Positions 38,995 through 48,051 of a stretch of DNA of 64,000 nt are shown here, piece after piece. The stretch spans positions 434,001 to 498,000 of the forward strand of contig NZ_CP024011.1 of the NCBI RefSeq assembly GCF_002688565.1, given 5' to 3'. Source of the DNA: Acinetobacter sp. LoGeW2-3 (lineage in GTDB: Bacteria; Pseudomonadota; Gammaproteobacteria; Pseudomonadales; Moraxellaceae). The notes beneath the pieces are model-generated. The model saw only the letters and a list, made by a program, of their open reading frames with translations, did no database searches and was not told where the DNA came from. The first letter of the stretch is position 1, and the number at the start of each line of letters is the position of its first letter. The position numbers and the translations under genes were made by a program.

Positions 38995-41721
38995 TTAAAT
39001 TTTACCGTGACACTGTTTGTATTTCAGACCTGAACCACATGGACATGGTGCATTACGGCTTGCTGGCGCTTCAAATACCGGTGCAACTGAGGTTGCATTG
39101 GCATTTTGCTGAGTCGTATCTTCTTCCCCATCTTCCAGCAGGCTGTCGAATTCCTGATGAGATAACTGGATACGCATTGCTTCAGCTTGAGCTTGTTGCT
39201 GTGCTTCCATCTCAGCCAGTTCTTCAGCCGTTGGTACATGGATACGAGAAAGATCCATCACCACATCAGACTTGATCACACCCAGCATATTCACGAACAG
39301 GTTGTACGCTTCTTTCTTGTATTCCTGTTCTGGGTTCTTCTGTGCATAACCACGTAAATGGATACCTTGGCGTAGGTAGTCCATCGCAGCCAGATGCTCT
39401 TTCCAGTGACGATCTAGAGAATTTAACAGGAAGTGACGTTCCAGAGTCGCTGCAGATTCAGCACCCATTTGTTCACGACGTTCGCGGTAGCGATTAATCA
39501 CTTCATCGGTAATACGTTCAACCAGACCTTCTTCGTCCAGACGGCGGTCTTGCTCTAACCATTGACCTACTGGCAATTCGAAGTTCAAGTCTTCAAGCAA
39601 TGCTTGTTCCAGACCTTCGATATCCCACTGATCGTGAATCGACTCAGGCGGAACATAGTTGGCAATCATACCTTTCATCACATCACGGATCATTTCTTCA
39701 ATGTAATCTTGCAGAGAGCTTTCAGCCAGAATGTCATCACGTTGAGAATAGATGATCTTACGCTGTTCGTTATTTACGTCATCGTATTTCAACAGGTTCT
39801 TACGAATGTCAAAGTTACGTGCTTCAACTTTACGCTGCGCATTTTCAATTGAGCGCGACACCATCTTATGCTCAATCGCTTCATCTTCTTGCAGACCCAT
39901 GGCACGCATCATGGAAATGATACGGTCGCCAGCGAAGATACGCATTAAGTCATCTTCAAGCGATAGGTAGAAACGCGATACACCCGGGTCACCTTGACGA
40001 CCCGCACGACCACGGAGCTGGTTATCGATACGGCGTGATTCGTGACGCTCAGAACCGATAATGTGCAGACCACCAGAAGCCAGTACGGCTTCGTGATTCT
40101 CTTCCCATTCTGCTTTCAGACGCACTTCATCTTCAGGCGTTGGATTTTCTATCTTAGCCAGTTTGGCTTTCCAGTTACCGCCCAGCAAAATATCGGTACC
40201 ACGACCTGCCATGTTTGTGGCAATCGTTACGGCGCGTGGTGCACCCGCTTGAGCAATAATATCTGCTTCACGTTCGTGCTGTTTCGCGTTCAGAACTTCG
40301 TGAGCAATACCTGCTTCTTTCAATTTTTCAGAAAGAATTTCAGACGCTTCAATGGTCGCAGTACCAATCAAGATTGGTGCTACGCCAGCTTCATGAACAC
40401 GTTGAATTTCCTGAATGATTGCGTTGTATTTACCTTCACGATTCAGGTAGATCAAGTCATTCTGGTCATTACGGATCATTGGACGATGCGTTGGAATAAG
40501 TACCACATCCAGACCGTAAATTTCTTTCATTTCCGCAGCTTCAGTATCCGCTGTACCGGTCATACCCGACAGTTTTTTGTAAAGACGGAAATAGTTCTGG
40601 AAAGTTGTCGTTGCCAGTGTCTGGTTTTCAGGTTGAATTTCCAGACCTTCTTTTGCTTCTACTGCTTGATGCAGACCTTCAGACCAGCGACGGCCCGGCA
40701 TGGTACGGCCTGTATTCTCATCGACGATGATTACTTCACCTTCATGAATGATGTAATGCACGTTGCGTTGATACAGGTAATGCGCACGAATGGCTGCTGT
40801 TACGTGATGCACAAGATTGAGGTTAGACGCTGAATATAGACTCTCACCTTCAGCCAATAGGCCCATGGCGATTAGTTCATTTTCAACGAATTCAAAACCG
40901 GTTTCGGTAATTTCTACAGAACGCTGTTTTTCATCAATCCAGAAATGTCCACCATCCGGCACTTTTTCTTCTTTCTGTGCATGCAATTTTGGTGGAATGT
41001 TGTTGATTGCAGCATAAAGCTGAGAAGAGTCTTCACTTTGACCAGAAATGATCAATGGTGTACGTGCTTCATCGATCAGGATCGAATCGACCTCATCGAT
41101 AATGGCATAGGCCAGGCCACGCTGTTTTTTCTCTGCCAGCGAGAACACCATGTTGTCACGCAGATAGTCAAAACCAAATTCGTTGTTGGTACCGTAAGTA
41201 ATATCAGCTTTATACGCTTCTGCTTTTTCTGTCGGGTTTTGCATCGAGTAAATAATACCAATACTTAAACCCAGGAATTCGAACAGCGGACGGTTAAGCT
41301 CAGCGTCACGTTGTGCCAGATAGTCGTTCACGGTAATCACATGCACACCCTGTCCGCTTAAAGCATTCAGGTAACAGGCCAAGGTACCCATTAGGGTTTT
41401 ACCTTCACCAGTACGCATCTCGGCAATCTTGCCTTCATGCAGGGTGATACCACCGATCAGCTGTACATCATAGTGACGCATCCCCATGACACGCTTACCG
41501 GCTTCACGGCAGACTGCAAACGCTTCAGGAAGTAATTTGTCTAGACTTTCGCCCTTATTATATCGTTGTTTGAATTCTTCAGTTTTTGCAGATAAGTCTG
41601 CATCGCTTAGGGCTGATATCGTCGGCTCGAGCGCATTAATCTTGTCTACGATTTTACGCATGCGTTTAAGTTCGCGCTCATTTTTGGTACCGAAGATTCC
41701 TCCGATCAGACTTGCCAACAT
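38995..41721 (-). CDS. secA: Protein translocase ATPase SecA
   Basis: Motor that drives preproteins through SecYEG. The 908-residue protein has Walker A MRTGEGKT (102-109), the DEVDS Walker B region, the preprotein crosslinking domain, the second ATPase fold ([25 protein letters not shown]) and a C-terminal zinc motif [13 protein letters not shown] that binds SecB and phospholipid. Full length and intact. Confidence 0.99.
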   Translation of the reverse strand: MLASLIGGIFGTKNERELKRMRKIVDKINALEPTISALSDADLSAKTEEFKQRYNKGESLDKLLPEAFAVCREAGKRVMGMRHYDVQLIGGITLHEGKIAEMRTGEGKTLMGTLACYLNALSGQGVHVITVNDYLAQRDAELNRPLFEFLGLSIGIIYSMQNPTEKAEAYKADITYGTNNEFGFDYLRDNMVFSLAEKKQRGLAYAIIDEVDSILIDEARTPLIISGQSEDSSQLYAAINNIPPKLHAQKEEKVPDGGHFWIDEKQRSVEITETGFEFVENELIAMGLLAEGESLYSASNLNLVHHVTAAIRAHYLYQRNVHYIIHEGEVIIVDENTGRTMPGRRWSEGLHQAVEAKEGLEIQPENQTLATTTFQNYFRLYKKLSGMTGTADTEAAEMKEIYGLDVVLIPTHRPMIRNDQNDLIYLNREGKYNAIIQEIQRVHEAGVAPILIGTATIEASEILSEKLKEAGIAHEVLNAKQHEREADIIAQAGAPRAVTIATNMAGRGTDILLGGNWKAKLAKIENPTPEDEVRLKAEWEENHEAVLASGGLHIIGSERHESRRIDNQLRGRAGRQGDPGVSRFYLSLEDDLMRIFAGDRIISMMRAMGLQEDEAIEHKMVSRSIENAQRKVEARNFDIRKNLLKYDDVNNEQRKIIYSQRDDILAESSLQDYIEEMIRDVMKGMIANYVPPESIHDQWDIEGLEQALLEDLNFELPVGQWLEQDRRLDEEGLVERITDEVINRYRERREQMGAESAATLERHFLLNSLDRHWKEHLAAMDYLRQGIHLRGYAQKNPEQEYKKEAYNLFVNMLGVIKSDVVMDLSRIHVPTAEELAEMEAQQQAQAEAMRIQLSHQEFDSLLEDGEEDTTQQNANATSVAPVFEAPASRNAPCPCGSGLKYKQCHGKI

Positions 41722-42044
41722 GAATAGACTCTCTAAATCTTGCTTGTCAAATGAATATGTTCTTAGTCGTTATTATGGTGCTAGAAATTTGAACTACAAG
41801 GTTTTTAGCAAAAAAAACTGATCCCTGATTCCAGCCCGAAGACTTAAGGCAAGCTAATGTAGCAAATTTTAGACAGCCAACATAGTCAAATAGATGTCTG
41901 TTTGATTCAAAAACGGATAGATGGGTTCAGCTTTTTTAGCACTTATATTCATAAGCAAAGCCAAAAACACTATTTTTAATTATAAAAAAATTGGTTCATA
42001 GTCATTTTATCAAAACCAATAACAGATCTTTTGAGGCACACATC
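41722..42044. other. Divergent intergenic region secA / peroxiredoxin
   Basis: AT-rich promoter region. ATTGGTT / AACCAAT inverted repeat at 41990-42020 with a 17-bp spacer lies 24 bp before the peroxiredoxin ATG and could be a regulator site. Nothing coding. Confidence 0.4.
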
Positions 42045-42686
42045 ATGACTTTACGTTTAGGCGATACCGCACCCAATTTTGAGCAGCAATCTAGTGCAGG
42101 CTTAATCAATTTCTATGACTTTTTAGGCGACAGCTGGGGCATTCTGTTCTCGCATCCAGCGGACTACACACCGGTATGTACCACTGAACTGGGCTATACC
42201 GCGAAGCTGAAAGATGAATTTGCAAAACGTGGTGTCAAAGCGATTGCACTTTCTGTAGATGATGTTGAATCCCATCATGGCTGGATTAAAGACATCAATG
42301 AAACCCAGAACACAACCATAAACTTCCCGATCATCGCGGATCAGGACCGTAAAGTGTCTACGCTGTATGACTTCATTCATCCAAATGCGAGTGAAACTCT
42401 GACTGTACGTTCTCTGGTGATCATTGACCCAAACAAGAAAGTACGCCTGATCATTACTTATCCAGCATCAACCGGACGTAACTTCCATGAAATCTTGCGT
42501 GTCGTCGATTCACTGCAACTGACTGACAACCATAAAGTCGCAACACCAGCCAACTGGCAGCATGGTGATGATGTCGTGATTGTGCCTTCACTGAAAGATG
42601 AGCAAGAAATCAAGCAACGCTTCCCTAAAGGTTATAAGGCTGTAACTCCTTACCTGCGTTTGACGCCACAGCCTGAGACAAACTAA
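42045..42686 (+). CDS. 1-Cys peroxiredoxin (Prx6/LsfA type)
   Basis: Thiol peroxidase reducing hydrogen peroxide and organic peroxides. The 213-residue protein has the peroxidatic Cys45 in HPADYTPVCTTELG, the long Prx6 C-terminal domain, and no resolving Cys in the usual place, matching the LsfA/Prx6 group that in Pseudomonas links to sulfur starvation and virulence. ATG at 42045 has GAGG 9 bases upstream; upstream in-frame codons to 41991 are unlikely. Confidence 0.93.
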   Translation: MTLRLGDTAPNFEQQSSAGLINFYDFLGDSWGILFSHPADYTPVCTTELGYTAKLKDEFAKRGVKAIALSVDDVESHHGWIKDINETQNTTINFPIIADQDRKVSTLYDFIHPNASETLTVRSLVIIDPNKKVRLIITYPASTGRNFHEILRVVDSLQLTDNHKVATPANWQHGDDVVIVPSLKDEQEIKQRFPKGYKAVTPYLRLTPQPETN

Positions 42687-42843
42687 GACACTGTCTTAGT
42701 TTGGCGCAAGACAAGCGAAGCGCGTAGTACAGGATTCGTGAAGGACTGCTCTGCCCTTGCGCAAGACGAGAAGCTATGCTTCAAGTGACAAAACTAAAAG
42801 CACTGCTTTTCAGTTTTGCGCAAGACAAGCGAAGCGCGTAGTA
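42680..42843 (+). repeat. Modular hairpin + GCGCAAGAC repeats after the peroxiredoxin gene
   Basis: Three modules. A 26-bp sequence beginning GCGCAAGACAAGCGAAGCGC is present twice exactly (42704-42729, 42818-42843); each copy follows a palindrome (42680-42702, AAACTAAGACA / TGTCTTAGTTT, overlapping the stop codon; 42790-42817, AAAACT-AAAAGCA / TGCTTTT-CAGTTTT). A shorter third copy of GCGCAAGAC at 42759 is followed by GAAGC-tat-GCTTC. Confidence 0.75.
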
Positions 42844-42982
42844 GCAGTTAAACGAAGTACTACTTTTTAATAAAACCGTAATCAACTCTCCACCATGAAA
42901 ATGAGGATTAGTCACAATCATAAACACTCATTTCCATGTGTTGATCGAAACCCATTGACGAGCCGGGTTTTCGAACTTTCTA

Positions 42983-43012
42983 TAAAGCCTGTCTTCGGAC
43001 AGGCTTTTCTTT
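42983..43012 (+). terminator. Rho-independent terminator with TTCG tetraloop
   Basis: AAAGCCTGTC-TTCG-GACAGGCTTT and trailing T's, between the repeat block and the phosphatase gene. Probably ends the peroxiredoxin transcript. A second stem TCGAAACCC / GGGTTTTCGA lies at 42945-42974. Confidence 0.85.
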
Positions 43013-43066
43013 ATCTAGAACTTTATTCTGTTTAAGATAGTCATTAAAACTACAATTTCGCGTCCT

Positions 43067-43639
43067 ATGAAAAATTATTATTCACTTGTTCTCATTTCTA
43101 CGCTTATTTTATCAGGCTGCACTCCGGCTCTGCCTGAACATCTACGTCCGAATCATTGGGGACAAGAACTACATGAACAACATAATTTTTATCAGATCAG
43201 CGATGAGCTGTACCGCAGTGAACAGCCTAGCCAAGAATTAAAGCCTTTGCTGAAACAGTATGATATTGGTGTGGTGATTAACCTGCGTTCACGTGACAAA
43301 GATTCAGAAGTACTCGTCAATGAAAATCTGAAACTGAAACATGTACCGATTCACACCTGGGCTATGCAACGTGAGGATTTACTGGAAGTCATGCGGTTGA
43401 TTCAACAGGCACGACAAAATAATGAAAAGGTATTATTACACTGCTATCACGGTTCCGACCGTACGGGAGCTAGTGTAGCCATGTACCGGATTATTTTTCA
43501 GAACTGGAACATTGAAGATGCAGTTAAAGAAATGAAGCATGGCGGTTATGGCTTTCACAGCATCTGGCGTAATATCGAAAAATTATTTACCCCTGAAAAT
43601 GTAAAATGGATCCGGGAGCAACTCTCGGATCCATCTTGA
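43067..43639 (+). CDS. Lipoprotein dual-specificity/tyrosine phosphatase
   Basis: A 190-residue protein with a lipoprotein signal peptide (LILSGCTPA, lipid Cys18) and a cysteine-based phosphatase domain with P-loop HCYHGSDRTG (Cys126, Arg132). The general-acid loop is probably around HTWAMQRE. The fold resembles DSP/DUF442-like phosphatases. Lipidation implies a periplasm-facing enzyme, where a protein phosphotyrosine or a phospho-sugar or lipid could be the substrate. No ATG-proximal ribosome site is obvious. Confidence 0.83.
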   Translation: MKNYYSLVLISTLILSGCTPALPEHLRPNHWGQELHEQHNFYQISDELYRSEQPSQELKPLLKQYDIGVVINLRSRDKDSEVLVNENLKLKHVPIHTWAMQREDLLEVMRLIQQARQNNEKVLLHCYHGSDRTGASVAMYRIIFQNWNIEDAVKEMKHGGYGFHSIWRNIEKLFTPENVKWIREQLSDPS

Positions 43640-43658
43640 AGTTTAGAGCGGGTTTAGA

Positions 43659-44708
43659 TTAATTACGTTTATCCAAAGGCACCCAATCGTTAACCCAAGC
43701 TGATTTCATGTTCAGGCTGGCATCAGAAGCGATTTTCTTACGGATCGCATCAGCAGCTTCGCGGTCTTTAGACGGACCGACCATAATCCGTACCCCTTTT
43801 GAGGTTTGGCTCTTGGTCACCTTATAACCTTTGGCACGAAGTTTCGCTGCAATTGCATCTGCATTGGCTTCATTGGCAGCCAGTGCCACCTGAACCATCC
43901 ATTGCTTGTCATCTTCGCCTTCCAGCAATTTACGTGCTTTTTCAGCTTCAGCCTTTTTCTTAGCTTCTTCAGCTTTACGTTTTTCCTCAGCTTTATGCTT
44001 TTCTTCTGCCTTACGTTTCTCTTCAGCAGCTTTATGTTCAGCTTCTTTCTTTGCAGCAGCTTTACGCTGTTCTTCTGCTTTGTGCTGTTCAGCTTTACGT
44101 TTTTCTTCAGCGGCCTTGTGCTCAGCTGCTTTCTTCTCAGCCGCTTTACGCTCTTCTGCTTTGCGTTTTTCCTCGGCAGCTTTACGTTCAGCTTCTTTCT
44201 TCGCAGTATCCGAAGAAGATTGCTGCTGAGTTAATTTCTGCTGTTCAATTTTTTGCAGCTCAAGCTTTTTTTGCGCAGCCGCTTTATCCTCAGCTAAACG
44301 CTTTTGTTTGGCCTGTTCATCTTCCACTAGTTCTGGCGGAATATTGTCTGAGCTTTGCTGTCCCATACGGTGTGCATTTAGCGCCGCATATTCTTCAGCC
44401 GCTTTACGCGCAGCATCTGCTTCAGCTTGTTGTTGCATCGCCAGGAATTCTGCCGCACGTGCTTCCTGCTCAGCCACCGCCTTTTCACGGTCACGGCGCT
44501 GTTGTTCTAATAGACGTTTTTCAGTTTCAACATCCACGGTCAGTGAACTTGGTCCACCTACAGCTTGACTTTCAACCTGAGCGGATTGTTCCGGTACATT
44601 TACACTGTGATGATCAATTTCTGCTTTGCCTTTCAGGAGTAATGCTGCCAATAAAACACCACCACCTAATAAAACAACGCCTCCCATCCAGCGTTGTTTG
44701 TTATTCAT
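43659..44708 (-). CDS. SPOR domain cell-division-type protein (DedD-like)
   Basis: A 349-residue inner-membrane protein with one N-terminal membrane helix (about 7-27), a long Lys/Glu/Ala-rich region (about 65-265, repeated KAEEKRKAEE units, predicted extended helix like TolA) and a C-terminal SPOR domain (WMVQVALAANEANADAIAAKL, GVRIMVGPSKDREAA) that binds denuded peptidoglycan at the septum. ATG at 44708 overlaps the folC stop (ATGA). Position after accD-folC matches dedD in other gammaproteobacteria. Confidence 0.85.
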   Translation of the reverse strand: MNNKQRWMGGVVLLGGGVLLAALLLKGKAEIDHHSVNVPEQSAQVESQAVGGPSSLTVDVETEKRLLEQQRRDREKAVAEQEARAAEFLAMQQQAEADAARKAAEEYAALNAHRMGQQSSDNIPPELVEDEQAKQKRLAEDKAAAQKKLELQKIEQQKLTQQQSSSDTAKKEAERKAAEEKRKAEERKAAEKKAAEHKAAEEKRKAEQHKAEEQRKAAAKKEAEHKAAEEKRKAEEKHKAEEKRKAEEAKKKAEAEKARKLLEGEDDKQWMVQVALAANEANADAIAAKLRAKGYKVTKSQTSKGVRIMVGPSKDREAADAIRKKIASDASLNMKSAWVNDWVPLDKRN

Positions 44709-45991
44709 TGACATTCTTCCAAATACTCCCATACCGCTTCTAACGTATGAAATGAACCACACACCAAGATCAGCTGATTATTATTCGTTTCATTTAGCGC
44801 TGATTGAAAAGCTAATTTAACATTGTCGTAAATTTCCACCTCCTGCCCAGCCAAAGCGTCGTTCAATACTGATAGCTCTGCTGCACGTGGAACATTTAAT
44901 GGTGCAATTTTCCACGATCGGATACTGTCTTTCAATAACCCGACCACAGAATTTATATCTTTATCACCTAACATCGAGAAGACGCAAACGACTTCAGAAA
45001 TCTGTGAATGATGATTTAAATAGTGACGTAATTGTCTTAACAGAAATTCGACCCCGTGCGGATTATGCCCGGCATCAAAAATCACAGTTTTATTGGCGAT
45101 TTCACGAACTTCAAAACGACCTGGTAATTTTGCCGTTTGGATCCCTTGTGCAATAGCTTGCTGACTGACTTCTAGACCACTGAGCAAAATCGCGGCTACA
45201 GCAGTGGAGATATTATCCAATGCCAGTGCGCCTGTTGGCAGTTTTAGGGTTGTACCCGAAGAGGCAAAGCCCCAAGACTGACCATCTTCAAAAGCTTCAT
45301 AAAAATAATCACGATTGATCGCATACAACGGCGCAGTACATTCAGCAGCTTTGTCCAAAATCGCTTGAGGAATCTGCTGTTGTCCACCAAATATTACTGG
45401 AATATTTGGACGGATAATGCCGGCTTTTTCAAAGGCAATTTTTTCGATGGTGTCGCCGAGCCAGTCAGTATGATCCAGACCAATATTGGTAATGACTGCA
45501 ATATCTGGATTAACCACATTAACTACGTCTAGACGACCACCCAAGCCAACTTCCAGCACCCACACATCACATGCTTCATTTTTAAAAATCACGAAGGCAG
45601 CAAGTGTAGTCGCTTCAAAGAAGGACAGACTCAAACCACATTCGCGGCGAGCCTGATCTACTTCAACAAAAGCATCAATCAGCAACTGATCTTCAACTTC
45701 AATGCCACGCAGTTTGACGCGCTCATTAAAGCGATACACATGCGGGGATTGATACAGTCCAACCTTAAAGCCTTGCGCATTTAGAATGGCGGCTAAGGTG
45801 GTCGTGGTCGAGCCTTTGCCATTGGTTCCGGCAACGGTCAGCACTTTGGCTGCAGGTTGCGTAACACCCAGCTTCTCAGCGACTGGAATCACACGCTCCA
45901 GACCTAAATCAATACCCGTAACGTGAACATGGCTCCAATAATCGAGCCATGTATCTAAAGAATCTGTTGCTAAAGGTGCTGCTGTGTTCAA
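44705..45991 (-). CDS. folC: Dihydrofolate synthase / folylpolyglutamate synthase FolC
   Basis: Adds glutamate to dihydropteroate and to folates. The 428-residue Mur-ligase-fold protein has the P-loop VAGTNGKGST, the omega-loop region SPHVYRFNERV, LEVGLGGRLDVVN and the ITNIGLDHTDWLG metal/ATP motif, with FDAGHNPHG in the C-terminal domain. It starts with TTG at 45991 overlapping the accD stop (TTGA), and its own stop overlaps the SPOR gene, so three genes are translationally coupled. Confidence 0.96.
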   Translation of the reverse strand: MNTAAPLATDSLDTWLDYWSHVHVTGIDLGLERVIPVAEKLGVTQPAAKVLTVAGTNGKGSTTTTLAAILNAQGFKVGLYQSPHVYRFNERVKLRGIEVEDQLLIDAFVEVDQARRECGLSLSFFEATTLAAFVIFKNEACDVWVLEVGLGGRLDVVNVVNPDIAVITNIGLDHTDWLGDTIEKIAFEKAGIIRPNIPVIFGGQQQIPQAILDKAAECTAPLYAINRDYFYEAFEDGQSWGFASSGTTLKLPTGALALDNISTAVAAILLSGLEVSQQAIAQGIQTAKLPGRFEVREIANKTVIFDAGHNPHGVEFLLRQLRHYLNHHSQISEVVCVFSMLGDKDINSVVGLLKDSIRSWKIAPLNVPRAAELSVLNDALAGQEVEIYDNVKLAFQSALNETNNNQLILVCGSFHTLEAVWEYLEECQ

Positions 45992-46884
45992 GGCAAATTC
46001 ATCAATTTGGTCACAATACGAGAGACTGTATCACGTAATGCGTGACGGTGAACAATTTGGTCGATCACACCATGATCAAGCAAATATTCTGCACGTTGGA
46101 ACGGTTCTTCCAGTTTTTCACGTACAGTTTGTTCGATCACACGTTTCCCTGCAAAACCAATCATTGCTTTCGGTTCAGCCAGATGAACATCGCCTAACAT
46201 TGCCAGAGATGCAGTTACACCACCATACACCGGATGAGTCAGTACAACCACGTATGGCAGACCTGCTTCTTTCAGACGCTGGATCGCTGCTGATGTACGT
46301 GCCATCTGCATTAAAGACAACATGCCTTCCTGCATACGCGCACCACCTGAAGCGGCAAAACAGATCAATGGCTGTTGCAGTTCAATTGCACGTTCAGCAG
46401 CTTGTACAAAACGGTCACCAACTACAGTACCCATTGAACCGCCCATAAAGTCGAATTCAAAAGCACAAGCAATCATTGTCACGCCTTTCAGCTGACCTTG
46501 CATTACAACTAATGCTTCAGTTTCGCCAGTTTTTTTCTGTGCTTCAGACATACGGTCTGGATAGGCTTTACTGTCGACAAATTTTAGTGGATCTTTGGCC
46601 TTAAATTCCTGACCCATTTCAGTCTGTACCTGGTCAAAGAACCAGTTCAGACGGTCACGCGCCTTCATTCTCAAATGTTCATCACATTGTGGACAAACAT
46701 AGGCATTAAATGACATCGCGGTACGTGTCACCAAAGCATGACATTCTGGGCACTCAACTGTTGGCTCAGTAAATGTCGCCTTAAGTGCGGTTTGCTCATC
46801 AGGAACCTCAATACCTGGAACTGTACGCTCCGTCCATGGGGTCGATGGGCTCAGAATTTTGCCTAATTTGACTGGTTGACTCAT
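45988..46884 (-). CDS. accD: Acetyl-CoA carboxylase carboxyltransferase subunit beta
   Basis: Transfers CO2 from carboxybiotin to acetyl-CoA, first step of fatty-acid synthesis, with AccA. The 298-residue protein has the N-terminal zinc ribbon (CPECHALV...CPQCDEHL), and crotonase-fold motifs FDFMGGSMGTVVGDRF, ASGGARMQEG and THPVYGGVTASLAMLGD. ATG overlaps the trpA stop by 4 bp. Confidence 0.97.
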   Translation of the reverse strand: MSQPVKLGKILSPSTPWTERTVPGIEVPDEQTALKATFTEPTVECPECHALVTRTAMSFNAYVCPQCDEHLRMKARDRLNWFFDQVQTEMGQEFKAKDPLKFVDSKAYPDRMSEAQKKTGETEALVVMQGQLKGVTMIACAFEFDFMGGSMGTVVGDRFVQAAERAIELQQPLICFAASGGARMQEGMLSLMQMARTSAAIQRLKEAGLPYVVVLTHPVYGGVTASLAMLGDVHLAEPKAMIGFAGKRVIEQTVREKLEEPFQRAEYLLDHGVIDQIVHRHALRDTVSRIVTKLMNLP

Positions 46885-47684
46885 ACTAACTCATCGAGCG
46901 CTGCTCGAAGCTCCTTGACTTTATTCACCGTTTCGACAACGGCTTGTTCTGGCGCGAGCGTTGCAAATTGCTTCACGAACGCACTTCCTACAATCACTGC
47001 ATCGGCAGCAACACCCATCGCTTTCGCAGATGCAGCATCACTGATACCAAAACCAACGCCAACAGGAACATCTGTCACAGCTTTAATCTTCTGAATGCGG
47101 GCTGCAGCTTCAGACACGTCTAAAGTTGCTGCACCGGTCACCCCTTTCAGCGATACATAGTAAATAAAGCCACTGGCCTGTTTTACCACGTGCTGAATAC
47201 GGGAATCAGTTGAAGTCGGTGCCAGCAGGAAGATTTGATCCATATCGTATTTTTGCAATACGATTTTCAAATTATCTGCTTCTTCAGGTGGTAGATCCAC
47301 CAGAAGTACACCATCGACTCCACATTCATGAGCATAAGCTACGAACTTTTCATAGCCAATCACTTCAACAGGGTTTAAATAACCCATCAGAACCACAGGA
47401 GTTTCATTATCTTTCTGACGAAACTCTTTCACCATTTCCAGAGCATTCAGCGTATTGGTTCCACCTGCAAGTGCGCGTTCAGCAGCAAGTGCAATCACGG
47501 GACCATCCGCCATCGGATCTGAAAATGGAAGACCCAGTTCAATCACATCGACACCGGCATCCACCATCTGATGGAGCAGAGGCACAGTTACCTCAGGATG
47601 CGGGTCACCAGCCATGACATAAGAAACTAAAGCTTTACGCTGTTGAGATTTAAGTTGTCCAAATCGTGTGGCTAAACGTGACAT
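46881..47684 (-). CDS. trpA: Tryptophan synthase alpha chain
   Basis: Cleaves indole-3-glycerol phosphate to indole and glyceraldehyde 3-phosphate. The 267-residue TIM barrel has catalytic Glu in VIELGLPFSDPMADGP, the Asp in VLLVDLPPEE, and GVTGA, VGVGFGI and VIVGSAFV phosphate-site loops. It leads the trpA-accD-folC-SPOR unit; trpB and trpF lie 5.5 kb away on the same strand. Confidence 0.97.
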   Translation of the reverse strand: MSRLATRFGQLKSQQRKALVSYVMAGDPHPEVTVPLLHQMVDAGVDVIELGLPFSDPMADGPVIALAAERALAGGTNTLNALEMVKEFRQKDNETPVVLMGYLNPVEVIGYEKFVAYAHECGVDGVLLVDLPPEEADNLKIVLQKYDMDQIFLLAPTSTDSRIQHVVKQASGFIYYVSLKGVTGAATLDVSEAAARIQKIKAVTDVPVGVGFGISDAASAKAMGVAADAVIVGSAFVKQFATLAPEQAVVETVNKVKELRAALDELV

Positions 47685-48051
47685 AGGGTTGTGCGTTCCT
47701 TAACGTGTTTTCAAACTTGAAGCGTTGACTATTGTAGAAATACAAGACACCGCATTGTAACGCTATTTTTTGTCCATTGAACAGTACACAGCGAAGCGGT
47801 ATTGCATTTCATTTCCTGCGCGAAGATTTCAGAACAACCCGAAAGACAGTATTTACGAATATTTTGATTTTTTTCTCAATGATCAAAGATGACTAATTTC
47901 GCTATTCTGTAAAATAATGAATGTTTAGATAAACTTATTTTTATCACCAAAAACTGAATAAAAACACAGGTATTAGCGCATATATTTAAAGTTTTCTGAA
48001 ATTGCAAAACCTGCTTTATACTACGCGCACTTTTTTACTTTCCTATCTCCT
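47685..48051. other. Divergent intergenic region trpA / nhaC
   Basis: Promoter region. An ATTGTA-gaaa-TACAA palindrome near 47731 (trpA side) and TATACT at about 48016-48021 (antiporter side) are the only notable sites. No coding frame. Confidence 0.4.

Noticed and set aside
40042..40833. 263-codon frame antisense to secA
   Set aside because: Cys/Phe-rich antisense shadow of a strongly conserved coding region.
42690..43060. Insertion sequence remnant
   Set aside because: No transposase similarity, terminal inverted repeats or target-site duplication; short palindromic repeats explain the region.
44051..44743. 230-codon plus-strand frame
   Set aside because: Antisense to the Lys/Glu/Ala-rich spacer of the SPOR protein, where the low-complexity codons leave all frames open.
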